Source of the DNA: Virgibacillus phasianinus
Lineage (GTDB): Bacteria; Bacillota; Bacilli; Bacillales; Amphibacillaceae
Assembly: GCF_002216775.1 (NCBI RefSeq)
Contig: NZ_CP022315.1
Span: 434,001 to 498,000, forward strand
Direction: 5' to 3'
Length of the DNA: 64,000 nt
Under the pieces are notes generated by a model. It was given only the letters and a program-made list of their open reading frames with translations. It ran no database searches and was not told where the DNA came from. Below, in pieces: positions 45,586 through 54,574 of the stretch (position 1 is the first letter of the stretch; each line of letters opens with the position of its first letter). Made by a program: the position numbers and the translations under genes.

Positions 45586-45656
45586 AACCAATGGCGAAAG
45601 CCTTAGATTTTTTTACACTTTATACCGATAAAGATTTATGCTTTCTTAAAGTATTA

Positions 45657-45777
45657 GAAAAGCGCAGATGCCCGTTTAGAAGCGGACTCATAAGCAAGGG
45701 ATCGTAGAACGCATGGGGTTGGCGTTCGTAGTGTCCATTGCTTATGACGGCCGTTTCTGGGCGCCGGAGCTAGACAT
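45657..45777. repeat. Hairpin repeat family, copy D, inside the rib operon
   Basis: It has the same start GAAAAGCG, and stems CATAAGCAA (45689-45697) / TTGCTTATG (45738-45746), GAACGC (45707-45712) / GCGTTC (45722-45727) and AGAAGCGG (45678-45685) / CCGTTTCT (45751-45758, one G-U pair). It ends GAGCTAGACATA, 4 bp from the ribE stop, in the opposite orientation to the rib genes. Confidence 0.85.
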
Positions 45778-45781
45778 ACTT

Positions 45782-46429
45782 TTAAAAATAACCGTTTTCT
45801 GATAAAAAGGCCTGATTAATACCTTTATGTTTCGTATTTGTTCGCTGCATCATTTGCTCTATATACTTTGCCAGCATATCGCATTCGATGTTGACGATAT
45901 CTCCGACTGTTTTTTCGCCTAATACCGTTTGTGAAACAGTATGGGGAATAAGTGAGATTGTAAAAGTATGGTTGTTCACATCAAAAACTGTCAAACTAAT
46001 TCCATCAACAGCAATAGACCCTTTTTTTAATAAATAGGATTGTAGTTCCCGTGAAACCTCAATATCGTAGTATATAGCGTTCTCCTGTTTTTCTTTTCGT
46101 GTTATTTTACCCGTACCGTCGATATGCCCCGAAACAAAATGGCCTCCAAATCGTCCGTTTGCAGGCATTGCACGCTCTAAATTAACTGGTGAACCAGTAG
46201 TCAACGAACGTAATGATGTAGCTTTAATCGTTTCCGGCATAACATCTACACGGAACGAATCCTTACTAAAAGTTGTTACCGTTAAACAAATTCCGTTCAC
46301 AGCGATACTATCGCCAATGGTTAGATCAGACGTAATTGTATTAGCCTGAATCGTAAGCTGAATAGAATTCGCGGATTCACGTTTGCTATTTATAAGTTTA
46401 CCCTTTTCTTCCACAATACCTGTAAACAT
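45782..46429 (-). CDS. ribE: Riboflavin synthase, alpha subunit
   Basis: The protein has 215 residues and two lumazine-binding beta-barrels. It has MFTGIVEEKGKL at the start, SIAVNGICLTV in barrel 1 and SIAVDGISLTV in barrel 2, and ANGRFGGHFVSGHIDGTG between. It converts two lumazines to riboflavin and the pyrimidine amine. It starts 2 bp past the ribD stop. The C-terminal tail past residue 195 is a little longer than needed for the fold. Confidence 0.94.
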   Translation of the reverse strand: MFTGIVEEKGKLINSKRESANSIQLTIQANTITSDLTIGDSIAVNGICLTVTTFSKDSFRVDVMPETIKATSLRSLTTGSPVNLERAMPANGRFGGHFVSGHIDGTGKITRKEKQENAIYYDIEVSRELQSYLLKKGSIAVDGISLTVFDVNNHTFTISLIPHTVSQTVLGEKTVGDIVNIECDMLAKYIEQMMQRTNTKHKGINQAFLSENGYF

Positions 46430-46431
46430 GC

Positions 46432-47526
46432 TTACTTCACCTCTTTTGGAATAGAAATAATTTTTAAATCGTTACCCAGCATTTCCACTGATTTCATACT
46501 TAGATTAATCGCATCATCTATTGACGCAATTCCCAGACCGGCAAATGAAGTAGGAGCAGACTCACCACCGATTAATTTCGGTGCCATATACGTGACAAGT
46601 TGATTAACCGCTTTTGCCATAAGAAAACTTCCGTTGATTGCAGCCCCACCTTCAACGAACAATGTCATAATCCTGTTTTCCCCAAGATAGCCTAGGACCT
46701 GGTCGATATCAATGTAATTATTCTCCAATTGGAGAATTGTAACTTCCGGATTATTTGTAAATAAATCCAGCTTTTCTGATAAAACGTTATTCCCGGTAAA
46801 AATCCATGTCTCCGCTTCACCGTCTGTCACTACATTTGCTTCGGGCGGTATTCTAAGATGTGTATCTAGAATAATCCGTAAGGGGTTCCTTCCCCCATTC
46901 GGCAAACGGACGGTAAGCTTTGGATCATCAGCAAGTACTGTATTTACACCAACCAGTATCGCATCATTGGCATTCCGGTACTGATGAACATCTAATCTCG
47001 CTTCTTCGCCTGTTATCCATTTGCTTTCACCTGTAACTGTGGCAGTCTTTCCATCAAGACTTGTGGCAGACTTGACTGTTACATAGGGTGTCTTCGTCTC
47101 AGTAAAGTGAAAAAATGGACGGTAGAGTTCATCTGCTGCTTTTTTGCCAACGCCGGATTCCACCGTTATATTGGCCTGTTGCAGCCTTTCAACACCCTTT
47201 CCCGCTACTTTTGGATTCTTATCCATAGCTGCGATAACAACCCGTCCGATTCCACTTTTAATAATCGCATCAGCACATGGTGGTGTTTTTCCAAAATGAC
47301 TGCATGGCTCAAGTGTTACATAAATAGTGGCACCATGCGCTTTTTCTCCAGCCATCGCTATCGCATGCACCTCCGCATGTGCTTCCCCCGCCTTCATGTG
47401 GGCACCAAAGCCTACAATCGCACCATTTTGCACAATTACAGCGCCAACAGGCGGATTTGGACTCGTTTGACCCTGTACAGCTTTAGCAAGGTCCAATGCA
47501 GCATCCATATACGCTTGATCATTCAT
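46432..47526 (-). CDS. ribD: Bifunctional riboflavin deaminase/reductase RibD
   Basis: The protein has 364 residues. Residues 1-145 are the deaminase with the zinc site HAEVHAI and PCSHFGKTPPC. Residues 146-364 are the reductase (KSATSLDGKTAT, ITGEEARLDVHQYR, FVEGGAAINGSFL). It carries out steps 2 and 3 of riboflavin synthesis. ATG at 47526 is 8 bases after GAAAGGA; a longer reading to 47580 runs into the terminator hairpin of the riboswitch. Confidence 0.94.
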   Translation of the reverse strand: MNDQAYMDAALDLAKAVQGQTSPNPPVGAVIVQNGAIVGFGAHMKAGEAHAEVHAIAMAGEKAHGATIYVTLEPCSHFGKTPPCADAIIKSGIGRVVIAAMDKNPKVAGKGVERLQQANITVESGVGKKAADELYRPFFHFTETKTPYVTVKSATSLDGKTATVTGESKWITGEEARLDVHQYRNANDAILVGVNTVLADDPKLTVRLPNGGRNPLRIILDTHLRIPPEANVVTDGEAETWIFTGNNVLSEKLDLFTNNPEVTILQLENNYIDIDQVLGYLGENRIMTLFVEGGAAINGSFLMAKAVNQLVTYMAPKLIGGESAPTSFAGLGIASIDDAINLSMKSVEMLGNDLKIISIPKEVK

Positions 47527-47559
47527 CAGCATTTTCCTTTCATTTCTAGGAATTAGAAA

Positions 47560-47586
47560 AAGCCCTTGAATAGGCTTCAAGGGCTT
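47560..47586 (-). terminator. Expression-platform terminator of the FMN riboswitch
   Basis: AAGCCCTTGAA / TTCAAGGGCTT with a short loop and TTTTT on the minus strand, between the aptamer and ribD. It is expected to form when FMN is bound. Confidence 0.85.
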
Positions 47587-47690
47587 AATAGTAGAAATTT
47601 ATAGGTACAATAAATAAACAAAATGCAATGTCGTCAGCATTTATTTATACACAAATAATCCCGCATATAAATTGCGTTACTGCTACCTAG

Positions 47691-47843
47691 AAATTTCTTC
47701 TCCCATCCAGACTATAACTGTCGGCTCTGGAATCACACCAGATCCACCGTTTGGTTACATGAATAACCGCACGGGTCACGGACTAAGAAGTACTATGCTT
47801 CAACACCGCCGATTGGGAATTTCACCCGACCCCGAAGAAATTT
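47691..47843 (-). promoter_or_regulatory. FMN riboswitch (RFN element)
   Basis: On the minus strand the conserved core is present in order: TCGGGTGAAATTCCC, CGGCGGT, GTCCGTGACCC, GTGGATCTGGTG, ATTCCAGAGCCGACAGTTA and TAGTCTGGATGGGAGAAG. The closing helix AAATTTC / GAAATTT is intact. It controls the rib operon. Confidence 0.97.
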
Positions 47844-47866
47844 ACAAAATAAAGTTGTATATATTA

Positions 47867-47895
47867 TTTATATATTAAAATGGACTAAATCGCAA
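47867..47895 (-). promoter_or_regulatory. Candidate promoter of the rib operon
   Basis: On the minus strand TTGCGA (47895-47890), 17 bases, TATAAA (47872-47867), about 25 bp upstream of the riboswitch. Confidence 0.6.
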
Positions 47896-47927
47896 CTATT
47901 TAGGCCAACGATTAATAAGGTTAGAAG

Positions 47928-48488
47928 CTATGCATATGCAGGAATAGGGGTTATGGGATCTAAACACGTTATACCTACAAAGTGCTCTAGGTCTACTGTT
48001 ATACAAATGCCAGTAGCTTGAAAATCTGTTACCGGGGAATCTTCAGGGAAGAATGGGCAAACGCTGCTTTCTGTATCACAAGAACAGTCACAGCCGCATT
48101 CATCATTCACAGGCATTAACAATTCTAACCTCACACAGCAATCACTGCCTTTCACAAAGCTTTTCGCACGAAATACCGGTGTTTCTACACATTCAAAAAA
48201 CCTTCTATGGCCTCTGCCATGTGAGGCTTGAAAAACTCCGCTTCCTATAAAAGGTTTACAAGTACCTTTACAATACAGAATAAATGGAATAGTTGTATTG
48301 GCCGGACCATGATTTCTTCCTCCTGATAGTAACTCGCGAACAGACCGTTCACACCCTGATGTGCAACAATTATCGCCAACTTCATTCTGAGCTTTGACAA
48401 TACGTCTTACCACATCGCATACACAGTCATCTGAAGTACATTTATCACATGTGGGCCTGGCACGGTGTCTATATTTATTTTTGCTCAT
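47928..48488 (-). CDS. CotY/CotZ-family Cys-rich spore coat protein, second gene
   Basis: The 186-residue paralogue of 2858-3397 begins with an Arg/Lys-rich head and a Cys cluster (CDKCTSDDCVCD). It then shows RRIVKAQNE, TIPFILYCKGTCKPFIGSG, CVETPVFRAKSFVKGSDCCV and ATGICITVDLEHFVGITCLDP. It is richer in Cys than the first gene. AAGGAGAGATTAT precedes the ATG. It is a single gene between the rib promoter and a peptidase gene. CATACATTA upstream (near 48530) looks like a sigma-K -10, but no AC was found at the usual distance. Confidence 0.9.
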   Translation of the reverse strand: MSKNKYRHRARPTCDKCTSDDCVCDVVRRIVKAQNEVGDNCCTSGCERSVRELLSGGRNHGPANTTIPFILYCKGTCKPFIGSGVFQASHGRGHRRFFECVETPVFRAKSFVKGSDCCVRLELLMPVNDECGCDCSCDTESSVCPFFPEDSPVTDFQATGICITVDLEHFVGITCLDPITPIPAYA

Positions 48489-48762
48489 ATAATCTCTCCT
48501 TAAACTATATAATTTAACACTAATAATGTATGTATTTTGCTGTAAACAACCTGTTTAGTAGTCTAATTCTATGTAAAATGAGCAAGCTGTCACGATAAGT
48601 ATAGTAAAATGTGTAGTCGTCCTAGGGGAGTTGCCGATTCCCTTTGGTAACAGGTTACATAAATATATATAAATCGATACAAGACTTGTTGAAGATTTAC
48701 CCATTAAAATACCTCTTTTAAGGAGTCGGCTGATCACTGGCTCCTTAGTTATTAAATGGTAG
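48489..48762. other. Intergenic region upstream of the second CotY/Z gene
   Basis: It holds the coat gene's ribosome binding site and a hairpin AAGGAGTC / GGCTCCTT at 48720-48746. An open frame of 49 codons on the minus strand (48704-48555) has GAGGTATTTTA before its ATG, but its composition gives no support and it is not annotated. Confidence 0.4.
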
Positions 48763-48790
48763 TTGAATGCTGCCTTTTTTCGTGTACAAT
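48763..48790 (+). promoter_or_regulatory. Candidate promoter of the DmpA-like peptidase gene
   Basis: TTGAAT (48763-48768), 16 bases, TACAAT (48785-48790). Confidence 0.5.
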
Positions 48791-48857
48791 GATAACTAGA
48801 TTAGTAATATAGAGGGGAAATTACTGCCCATCAAACTGTGATAAAGGAGCTGGATGC

Positions 48858-49847
48858 ATGCCCTTATTAAAAGGTAAGTCGAATTGTATTACGGATGTTA
48901 GAGGAGTCAAAGTCGGCCATGTCACATTACATAATAAAATTAACGAGACAGACACAATATGTACTGGCGTAACGGCAATCCTTCCACATGAGGGAAATCT
49001 TTTCGTGAAGAAGATTCGTGCTGCGAGCCATGTTATCAATGGATTTGGCAAAACGAACGGATTGATTCAAATGGATGAGCTTGGGCTATTGGAGTCCCCT
49101 ATCATGTTAACGAATACGTTTAGTGTGGGCAATGTCATGCAGGGAACGCTTCAATACATGTTAAATCAAAACGACGAAATTGGTGATTCAACCAGCTCTA
49201 TTAACCTAATTGTGGGTGAATGTAATGATGGCTTTTTAAATTCAATGCGTATTCCGGCAGTTAAACCGGAGCACGCTATCCAAGCTATCGAACAAGCAAG
49301 CACTGACCCTGTTGAACAAGGTGCAGTTGGGGCTGGAAAGGGCATGATGTGTTTCGGCCATAAAGGCGGGGTTGGCACGGCATCGCGGATGATTAAATCG
49401 GACAATCTGTCTTACACAGTTGGCTGCCTCGTTCTAAGTAACTTTGGGAAAGCACAGGACGCTATATTCGCCGATTTGGAAAACAGGGAAACGGATACTC
49501 CTGATGGTTCTATCATGATGATAATAGCAACAGATGCCCCGTTATACGACCGGCAATTAAAAAGACTAGCAAAGCGATGTGCAGCCGGACTCGGGCGGAC
49601 CGGCAGCCATATTGGTAATGGCAGTGGGGATATCGCTATTGCCTTTTCAACTGCCAACACATATGCACACCAATCATCGCAGCACACAGAATCTATCAAA
49701 ACGATTCGCGATGACCATCCACTAATGAATGGCCTCTTTCAGGCCGTCATTGAAACAACAGAAGAAGCTGTAATCAACTCACTGAGGTATGCCGAAACAA
49801 CAATTGGACGATTAGGAAGGAAGGTTAAAAAAGCTACATTAACCTAA
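48858..49847 (+). CDS. P1/S58-family aminopeptidase (DmpA-like)
   Basis: This 329-residue self-processing Ntn-type peptidase has ITDVRGVKVGHVT at the start, TNTFSVGNVMQG, GHKGGVGTASRMI, and the nucleophile in GNGSGDIAIAFSTAN, where cleavage before the Ser would give alpha and beta chains. DmpA-type enzymes release N-terminal D- or L-residues or beta-amino acids from small peptides. ATAAAGGAGCTGGATGC precedes the ATG. No neighbour points to a substrate. Confidence 0.87.
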   Translation: MPLLKGKSNCITDVRGVKVGHVTLHNKINETDTICTGVTAILPHEGNLFVKKIRAASHVINGFGKTNGLIQMDELGLLESPIMLTNTFSVGNVMQGTLQYMLNQNDEIGDSTSSINLIVGECNDGFLNSMRIPAVKPEHAIQAIEQASTDPVEQGAVGAGKGMMCFGHKGGVGTASRMIKSDNLSYTVGCLVLSNFGKAQDAIFADLENRETDTPDGSIMMIIATDAPLYDRQLKRLAKRCAAGLGRTGSHIGNGSGDIAIAFSTANTYAHQSSQHTESIKTIRDDHPLMNGLFQAVIETTEEAVINSLRYAETTIGRLGRKVKKATLT

Positions 49848-49907
49848 TTCTGCTCGAGTTCAACCTGCCCTGCCTAATTTTGTCTTATCGCATATTGTTC
49901 TATAAAG

Positions 49908-49943
49908 AAAAACCACACATCAATCTCTTGGTGTGTGGTTTTA
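49908..49943. terminator. Bidirectional terminator
   Basis: AAAACCACACA / TGTGTGGTTTT between the convergent peptidase and DUF4129 genes. Confidence 0.85.
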
Positions 49944-51149
49944 TCTAATATTAAGGCTCATTTTAATTTTCTCCAGCTGCTGATTGAATAATTGAATTTC
50001 ATCTTCTGTTAAATTACTTCCTCCATACCTTATTTTTTGATATATATCTAAATAGGAAGCATTAATTCCAATTCGTTGGAACCATTCCTCAATCGTTTCC
50101 GACTGCTTCCTGCCAATCCCTTTTCGTGCTGCAGATTGTTCAAATTTAAAAACCTCCAGCCGCACTTCGTTTGTTGGCTTTTCCACGGACCTGTTAAAGA
50201 AACCCGTTTTTTTCTTATTAGCAAATTCACCTTGCACGATATCTGAGGCTATTCTTTCCCTTTTCGTATTTTTTCCTGGATCACGTAACTTTTTCCGCGA
50301 CAAAAAGAAAATAACAGCTAAAAGGAGAACCACGGCAATTCCAATTGTCCACCAATTGACAAGATCAGGGGGATTATATTCCTGGGCCATTTCTTCATCG
50401 GTGATAAAGGGATTGTCCATTTCATCTAATTTTGCTTTAGGGATCTCCTTGGGTGTAACGCCTTCAATTTTATTTTGCAAAGCTTCTATATCAAGATCCG
50501 TAAACCCAATAGCGTCAAGCCCCCACCAAATACCAGCGCCGAAGAATTTCAGGAGGCCACTAAACAGGAATGGGATTATCATATTGGCGAGCCGATATGC
50601 GGAAAAGGCAATGGCACTGCCTGATAAAACAATCGCAAAAAAAACAATAACAAACGGCAGCGATTGTTTTACACCAATTGATCCATCTACAACAATGTGA
50701 CTGAGTTGATACCCGCCGACTGTGACAACCAGCATGATTAATGCGATTAAAATAAGGCCATCATCGTAAAAAAAGATAACATCAATCAGCAACGCAATAC
50801 TTGTGTACACGAATAACTGCATTTGGTTTCTTAGATCCGGCACATCATCATGAACGGAAAATCTCCATATCATAAATACCGCAAATATGACTGCTGAGAA
50901 AATTGGAAATTGGCCAATATAGACTGCTATCGGAATAAGCACAATTAAACCAATTAGGTACATACTGTAGTTTGAAATATAGCGCATTCCGAGTGATAAA
51001 AGTGCCAATGAAACAACAATCATTAATAGGTAACCCCAAAGTGGTATCGGGTGTTCATACAAAATCAGGATGGGCACGAGTAAGAAATAAAAAAACAGGC
51101 CTTCACTTGTAAGCTGATAATATTTGGCGATGGTGCTATTTGGTGTCAT
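49941..51149 (-). CDS. DUF4129-type membrane protein
   Basis: The protein has 402 residues. About six N-terminal membrane helices are followed by one near 270-290 (WWTIGIAVVLLLAVIFFL) and a cytoplasmic C-terminal domain with the DUF4129 pattern (EVRLEVFKFEQSAARKGIG, ETIEEWFQRIG, IYQKIRYGG). It is last in a MoxR-DUF58-DUF4129 operon and overlaps the DUF58 gene by 14 bp. In B. subtilis the matching gene, yebA, encodes a transglutaminase-like protein, but here no Cys-His-Asp transglutaminase segment is seen between the helices. Confidence 0.7.
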   Translation of the reverse strand: MTPNSTIAKYYQLTSEGLFFYFLLVPILILYEHPIPLWGYLLMIVVSLALLSLGMRYISNYSMYLIGLIVLIPIAVYIGQFPIFSAVIFAVFMIWRFSVHDDVPDLRNQMQLFVYTSIALLIDVIFFYDDGLILIALIMLVVTVGGYQLSHIVVDGSIGVKQSLPFVIVFFAIVLSGSAIAFSAYRLANMIIPFLFSGLLKFFGAGIWWGLDAIGFTDLDIEALQNKIEGVTPKEIPKAKLDEMDNPFITDEEMAQEYNPPDLVNWWTIGIAVVLLLAVIFFLSRKKLRDPGKNTKRERIASDIVQGEFANKKKTGFFNRSVEKPTNEVRLEVFKFEQSAARKGIGRKQSETIEEWFQRIGINASYLDIYQKIRYGGSNLTEDEIQLFNQQLEKIKMSLNIR

Positions 51150-52353
51150 TTACAGCTAACCCTTCATTTTTTATTTCAGTTAAACGTGCACCACTTATAT
51201 ATTCCGAAACATGAAGCACACTGTTGCCGCGCCGATTCCATTTGTTTGTATAATGAAGACTATCGCGCTGAACATCACCAATAATGATGACAATATTAGA
51301 ATCATTAATTTCATGATCAACACGATAAAGCAGATTTGTCATCGACATTACATTACAATCCTTTTCAATTCTAGTTAGTAATTCAAAGGCCTTTTTTAAG
51401 TGTTCCCGTCCACCTTCACTCCCAAGTTGAAAAGGCATACTTCCAACCTTTGCAGCATTAACATATAATTCAATCGGGTGTCCCTGCTTCGTAATCGTTT
51501 GGCAAATATACGCTGCCTGTGCTATGTATTTCTCCATCATTGGGCTTAAATAAACATTACCCAATGGACTTGATTCAGCAATATTCACGATGATTGTCCA
51601 TGATATATTCCGGTTGCGTTCAAAAACTTTCGTTTGCAATGTTTGACCTTTGGCAGAGGCTTTCCAATGTATCCGGTGAAAGGGATCAGAAGGCACATAA
51701 TCTCGCGTTCCAACTGGGCTCAATAAATCCTCAAAAGGTGAAAACTGTGTTACCTGATTCCCAAAATTATTGTAAGGAAAATCATCAATTCCGGCTACTG
51801 GACTTAGTTTTGGGTAGACCAATATTTCTGTTTGATACAAACCTTGATAGCTTAGGATAACCTGTTCAAAATTCAAGATATGCGGAAAAGAAAATCGAAT
51901 GTTCTTTATGTGAACAACACCACGCTCACGGGCAATCAGTGAGATTGGGATCCGTGCTTCTGATTTCCCCATTAAAAGCAACGGGACATGGAAATGGTTT
52001 TTCCTTTTCTGGTTAAACCGGACAAACCGCTCGCTTCCCACTTTTTCGTCGGTTGTAAAGCTGACAAATCCGTTGAAAATGGGTAAAATTGATTGGTTTT
52101 TTAATACAAGATCAAATTCTGCTTCTTCTCCTTCGAACATGCGAATCGACCGTCTTTTATTTTCCAGTATTAACTTCTTGCCAATCTGCCGGTTGTACAA
52201 CTGAATAAGTATCATAAACACAACAATGAAGCCAACAATAATCAAAATGAAAGGTTCGCTTATCACAATACTTGTAATGGTTAGTACCACTAAAAGAAAC
52301 GGAAGCAAATCATATTCATGTCCTGCTTTATCAGAACTTCTTGACCAGTACAT
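51136..52353 (-). CDS. DUF58-domain protein (YeaD-like)
   Basis: The protein has 405 residues. Two membrane helices near the start (FLLVVLTITSIVI, FILIIVGFIVVFMILI) are followed by a beta region and the DUF58 signature PVGTRDYVPSDPFHRIHWKASAK near residue 210. The rest resembles a von Willebrand A-type fold. It is paired with a MoxR ATPase; its ATG overlaps the moxR stop (TAATG). Such pairs are thought to assemble or activate protein complexes, with unknown targets here. Confidence 0.82.
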   Translation of the reverse strand: MYWSRSSDKAGHEYDLLPFLLVVLTITSIVISEPFILIIVGFIVVFMILIQLYNRQIGKKLILENKRRSIRMFEGEEAEFDLVLKNQSILPIFNGFVSFTTDEKVGSERFVRFNQKRKNHFHVPLLLMGKSEARIPISLIARERGVVHIKNIRFSFPHILNFEQVILSYQGLYQTEILVYPKLSPVAGIDDFPYNNFGNQVTQFSPFEDLLSPVGTRDYVPSDPFHRIHWKASAKGQTLQTKVFERNRNISWTIIVNIAESSPLGNVYLSPMMEKYIAQAAYICQTITKQGHPIELYVNAAKVGSMPFQLGSEGGREHLKKAFELLTRIEKDCNVMSMTNLLYRVDHEINDSNIVIIIGDVQRDSLHYTNKWNRRGNSVLHVSEYISGARLTEIKNEGLAVNDTK

Positions 52354-53303
52354 TATCCTCTTGTCCCCAATTCAACCGGGACATCAATTGCACGAATTAC
52401 TTCGTCAATAACCTCAGATTTTGTTTTCCTTATTGAACCTTCCATTGATAAAACAATTCGATGCTCGAAAACATAACAAACTAATGCCTTGATATCCTGC
52501 GGTGTTACATACGACCGTTCACGCAAATAGGCTAAGGCCTGACCAGCCCGCATTAATGCAAGTGCCGCCCGCGAACTCACACCCAGTTCAATATCAGCAT
52601 GATCCCGTGTTTCACGCACCAATGCCAGCAAGTAGTCCTGGACGACATCTGAAACATCAACCTGCGTTACTTCTTTTTGCAATGTTTCTATTTCATTCGT
52701 TGTTAAGATTGGGTTAACCAGTTGCAGTGGATCCTCAGTCCGATTCAAATTTAAGATTGCTTTCTCCTGCTCTAGTGTTGGATAATCCATGGTTACTATC
52801 ATTAAAAAGCGATCTAACTGTGCTTCCGGTAATGGAAATGTACCGTGGTTTGATTCGATTGGATTTTGCGTAGCAATAACTAAAAATGGGGATGGTATCG
52901 CGATGGTAATCCCATCAATCGTTGTTTGCTGTTCTTCCATAACCTCAAGCAGGCTTGATTGGGTTCGAGGAGTGGCGCGGTTAATTTCATCCGCAAGCAG
53001 GATATTTGTCTTTATTGGACCAACACGCATTTCAAATTCATTTGTTTTTGGATTTAAAAATTGGATTCCAGTCACATCACTTGGCAGCACATCCGGTGTA
53101 AATTGCACCCTGCTGAAGTCACCATTAATTATTTTCGCAAAGCTTTTTGCTAGTTTTGTTTTTCCCGATCCCGGTACACTCTCTAACATTACGTGCCCTT
53201 TACCAAGTAAAGCAACAAACAGTAATTCAACGACTTCCTCCTGCCCCACTATGACTTGTCCGACGGCTTGTTTTGCTTGATTAATTTTTTCTATTAACGA
53301 CAT
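52353..53303 (-). CDS. MoxR-family AAA+ ATPase (YeaC-like)
   Basis: The protein has 316 residues. It has Walker A (ESVPGSGKTKLAKS), Walker B (ILLADEINRATPRTQSSLLEVMEE), sensor 1 (FLVIATQNPIE), the arginine finger region (LPEAQLDRFLM) and a C-terminal helical lid (LGVSSRAALALMRAGQA). ATG at 53303 follows GGGGGAGACTGC; 14 upstream codons lack a site. It is first of three coupled genes. Confidence 0.9.
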   Translation of the reverse strand: MSLIEKINQAKQAVGQVIVGQEEVVELLFVALLGKGHVMLESVPGSGKTKLAKSFAKIINGDFSRVQFTPDVLPSDVTGIQFLNPKTNEFEMRVGPIKTNILLADEINRATPRTQSSLLEVMEEQQTTIDGITIAIPSPFLVIATQNPIESNHGTFPLPEAQLDRFLMIVTMDYPTLEQEKAILNLNRTEDPLQLVNPILTTNEIETLQKEVTQVDVSDVVQDYLLALVRETRDHADIELGVSSRAALALMRAGQALAYLRERSYVTPQDIKALVCYVFEHRIVLSMEGSIRKTKSEVIDEVIRAIDVPVELGTRG

Positions 53304-53506
53304 GCAGTCTCCCCCTATATGGCGACTCTTAGCTATTATTCTCACCGTTAAAATTATAAATCTATTTCAGTGAGTTTTCAAATATTTTTAAAAATATAAC
53401 ATCTGAAACAAAAGTACTATTTTAATAAAGAAATGGAAGTTTTTTCGAACCGTTCCTTGTTTTCCCACGTTATCTAGGGTAAGTCATTTTTAAGGGAGGT
53501 TTTTGC

Positions 53507-54523
53507 TTGAAAGGAAAAATGTTCATAGTACTAGCTGTCATATTAATGATACTAGTCGTATTGTCGGCTTGTATGAATAGCGATACGGGCAGTGCAGAAC
53601 CATCTGAAAGCAGCAAGACAGGATCGTCCAGTGGTCCCATGGTTTATGTAAATAACCGGGATGCGAATAACGTTCAAGTTATTGATTCAAAAAAGAATGA
53701 AATTGTAAGTACGATTACTGTGGGTGAAAAACCTACCTATAATGAAATTGGACCAAAAGGGCGCTATGTGTATGTTGTTAACAGTAAGTCGGAAGATGTA
53801 TCAATCATTGATGTGAAATCAAATGAAGTCATCAAAACGATCCCTGTTGGCAAAACGCCAAAAGGTATTAATTTTACACCAGATGGAAAATGGGTATTTG
53901 TTATTAATGAAGGGGAACATACCGTTACAGTTATTGATACAGAATCAATGGAGAAAACAACAACTATTGAAGTTGGCCAGTTTCCTCATAACGGTGTAGC
54001 AAGTCCCGACAGTAAGAAGTTTTATGTGACGAACACGGGCTCCAATTCCGTTTCCGTCATTGACACCGCTTCCCAAAAGGTTATCCGGACAATTAAAGGG
54101 GTGGAAGGTTCACCACATAACCTTAACATCACTCCTGACGGACAAACCCTGCTCGTTACCTTAACAAAAAACAGTGCGGTTGGTGTTATTGACCTAAATG
54201 CGGGTGAGATAGTGAAAACAATCCCTGTTGGTATAGGGCACCATGTTCTGGACATTACACCAGATGGAGAATACGCATATGTGGCAAATATCAGCGAGAA
54301 CTTTATATCGGTAATAGATATTTCGGAACAGAAGGTAGTGAAAAAAATTGAAGTTGGTACGGGACCACACGGGATTACTGTTTCGGAAAACGGGGAAATG
54401 ATTTACACCGCTGTCACTGGGGAAAATAAAGTCGCTGTTATAGATAGAGCAAGTAACGTAGTGGTTGACACAATAGATACAGGTCAATTTCCATTTTTCA
54501 TCAGCACAATCGAATCATCCTAG
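53507..54523 (+). CDS. YVTN beta-propeller lipoprotein
   Basis: The protein has 338 residues. A lipoprotein signal (VLSACMNS, Cys near residue 22) and a Ser-rich linker are followed by about seven repeats of roughly 42 residues, each of the form VYVxN...VSVIDxxxxxVIxTIxVGxxPxxIxxxPDGK. That is a seven-bladed YVTN-type propeller, expected on the outer face of the membrane. Ligand unknown. TTG at 53507 follows GGGAGGTTTTTGC. A second lipoprotein gene follows 51 bp on. Confidence 0.85.
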   Translation: MKGKMFIVLAVILMILVVLSACMNSDTGSAEPSESSKTGSSSGPMVYVNNRDANNVQVIDSKKNEIVSTITVGEKPTYNEIGPKGRYVYVVNSKSEDVSIIDVKSNEVIKTIPVGKTPKGINFTPDGKWVFVINEGEHTVTVIDTESMEKTTTIEVGQFPHNGVASPDSKKFYVTNTGSNSVSVIDTASQKVIRTIKGVEGSPHNLNITPDGQTLLVTLTKNSAVGVIDLNAGEIVKTIPVGIGHHVLDITPDGEYAYVANISENFISVIDISEQKVVKKIEVGTGPHGITVSENGEMIYTAVTGENKVAVIDRASNVVVDTIDTGQFPFFISTIESS

Positions 54524-54574
54524 GGAATTACAGTACAAGTGAGAAGTAATATATCAAAAAAAGGAGTGTTTCAA

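Noticed and set aside
48555-48704. 49-codon minus-strand open frame with GAGGTATTTTA before its ATG
   Set aside because: It has no promoter, no recognisable protein and unusual composition; it could be real but cannot be supported.
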